From assembly GCF_900215535.1 (NCBI RefSeq), contig NZ_OCND01000001.1, positions 930,001 to 994,000 of the forward strand: a stretch of DNA of 64,000 nucleotides. Direction: 5' to 3'. Under the pieces are notes generated by a model. That model was not told the origin of the DNA, did not search any database, and worked only from the letters and a program-made list of their open reading frames with translations. A program made the position numbers and the translations under genes. This document shows positions 63,728 to 64,000 of this stretch, one piece after another; position 1 is the stretch's first letter, and each line of letters starts with the position of its first letter. Source of the DNA: Pseudoxanthomonas wuyuanensis. GTDB lineage: Bacteria; Pseudomonadota; Gammaproteobacteria; Xanthomonadales; Xanthomonadaceae.

Positions 63728-64000
63728 ACAGGCTCCAGCGGCCGGCGCGCAGATCCGCCAGCAAGGCGCGCAGCTCGCCGTCCAGCGCGCGATCCTCTTC
63801 CACCAGCGCAATGCGCTGGCGCAGGTCGGCGAACATCGCCGCCGGCTCGTCGCGCAGCTCGGTCGGCGGTCCGGCCTGCTGGCGCAGTTCGATGCCCTGG
63901 CGCGCGGCGATCAGCATCGCCGCGGCCACCTGTTCGGTCAGTTCGATCACGCGCAGGCAGTCGCGCGCGGCAATCGTACCCATGCTGACCTTGTCCTGGT
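63717..64000 (-). CDS. Aromatic amino-acid ammonia-lyase, C-terminal fragment
   Basis: The last 94 residues are present; the gene runs off the right edge. QDKVSMGTIAARDCLRVIEL is the conserved C-terminal segment of histidine/tyrosine ammonia-lyases. In aryl-polyene and xanthomonadin loci such lyases are thought to make the aromatic starter. Confidence 0.85.
   Translation of the reverse strand, partial: QDKVSMGTIAARDCLRVIELTEQVAAAMLIAARQGIELRQQAGPPTELRDEPAAMFADLRQRIALVEEDRALDGELRALLADLRAGRWSLYAG

Overview
The window comes from a high-GC gammaproteobacterium, most likely of the Xanthomonas/Lysobacter/Pseudoxanthomonas group (Lysobacteraceae). This is inferred from an aryl-polyene/xanthomonadin pigment cluster, a CopL-type copper protein, a large TonB receptor, and many REP-like palindromes containing GGAGCGAC and GTCGCGAC. 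Nearly all sequence is coding. The main theme is nitrate use and life without oxygen.

Left part (1-14074): an assimilatory nitrate unit runs leftward as nasT-nasS, a regulated leader, nrtA-nrtB-nrtC(D), a porin, nirB-nirD and nasA (cut by the edge). Its leader has two NtrC-type sites, a consensus sigma-54 promoter, two hexaloop hairpins of the ANTAR type and an intrinsic terminator. This is a complete nitrogen-status plus nitrate switch read by the NasS/NasT pair encoded just upstream. Divergent from nasT lie a shortened siroheme synthase, hemN and the FNR-type regulator anr.

Middle part (14075-42434): quinol NO reductase; an NnrS operon; a chorismate mutase-UbiT fusion with nadA-nadB; ubiD-ubiU-ubiV behind a small Cys-tailed protein; fabA-fabB; moeA-mobA-orf-napEFDABC; a copper TonB receptor; and nirK-nirV-sco-azurin. 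Seven transcription units (hemN, norB, nnrS, ubiT, the ubiD unit, fabA, nirK) carry an FNR/Anr-type box. In all seven the box starts exactly 36 bp before a -10-like hexamer. Together these genes give nitrate to N2O respiration (no nosZ is seen) plus oxygen-independent routes to haem, ubiquinone, NAD and unsaturated fatty acids.

Right part (42435-64000): a leftward unit of a CopL-like protein, a TonB receptor and two PepSY membrane proteins, one fused to an NqrF-like reductase; then cueR-copA copper export, a cation/proton antiporter, and a leftward aryl-polyene cluster (ketosynthases, ketoreductase, dehydratase, FAD enzyme, MMPL exporter, LolA-like protein, thioesterase, aromatic ammonia-lyase) that runs off the right edge. 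Copper import, copper enzymes and copper export lie within about 14 kb.

No tRNA, rRNA, CRISPR array, integrase or insertion sequence was recognised. All names rest on reading the translated sequence and motifs; no database search was run.
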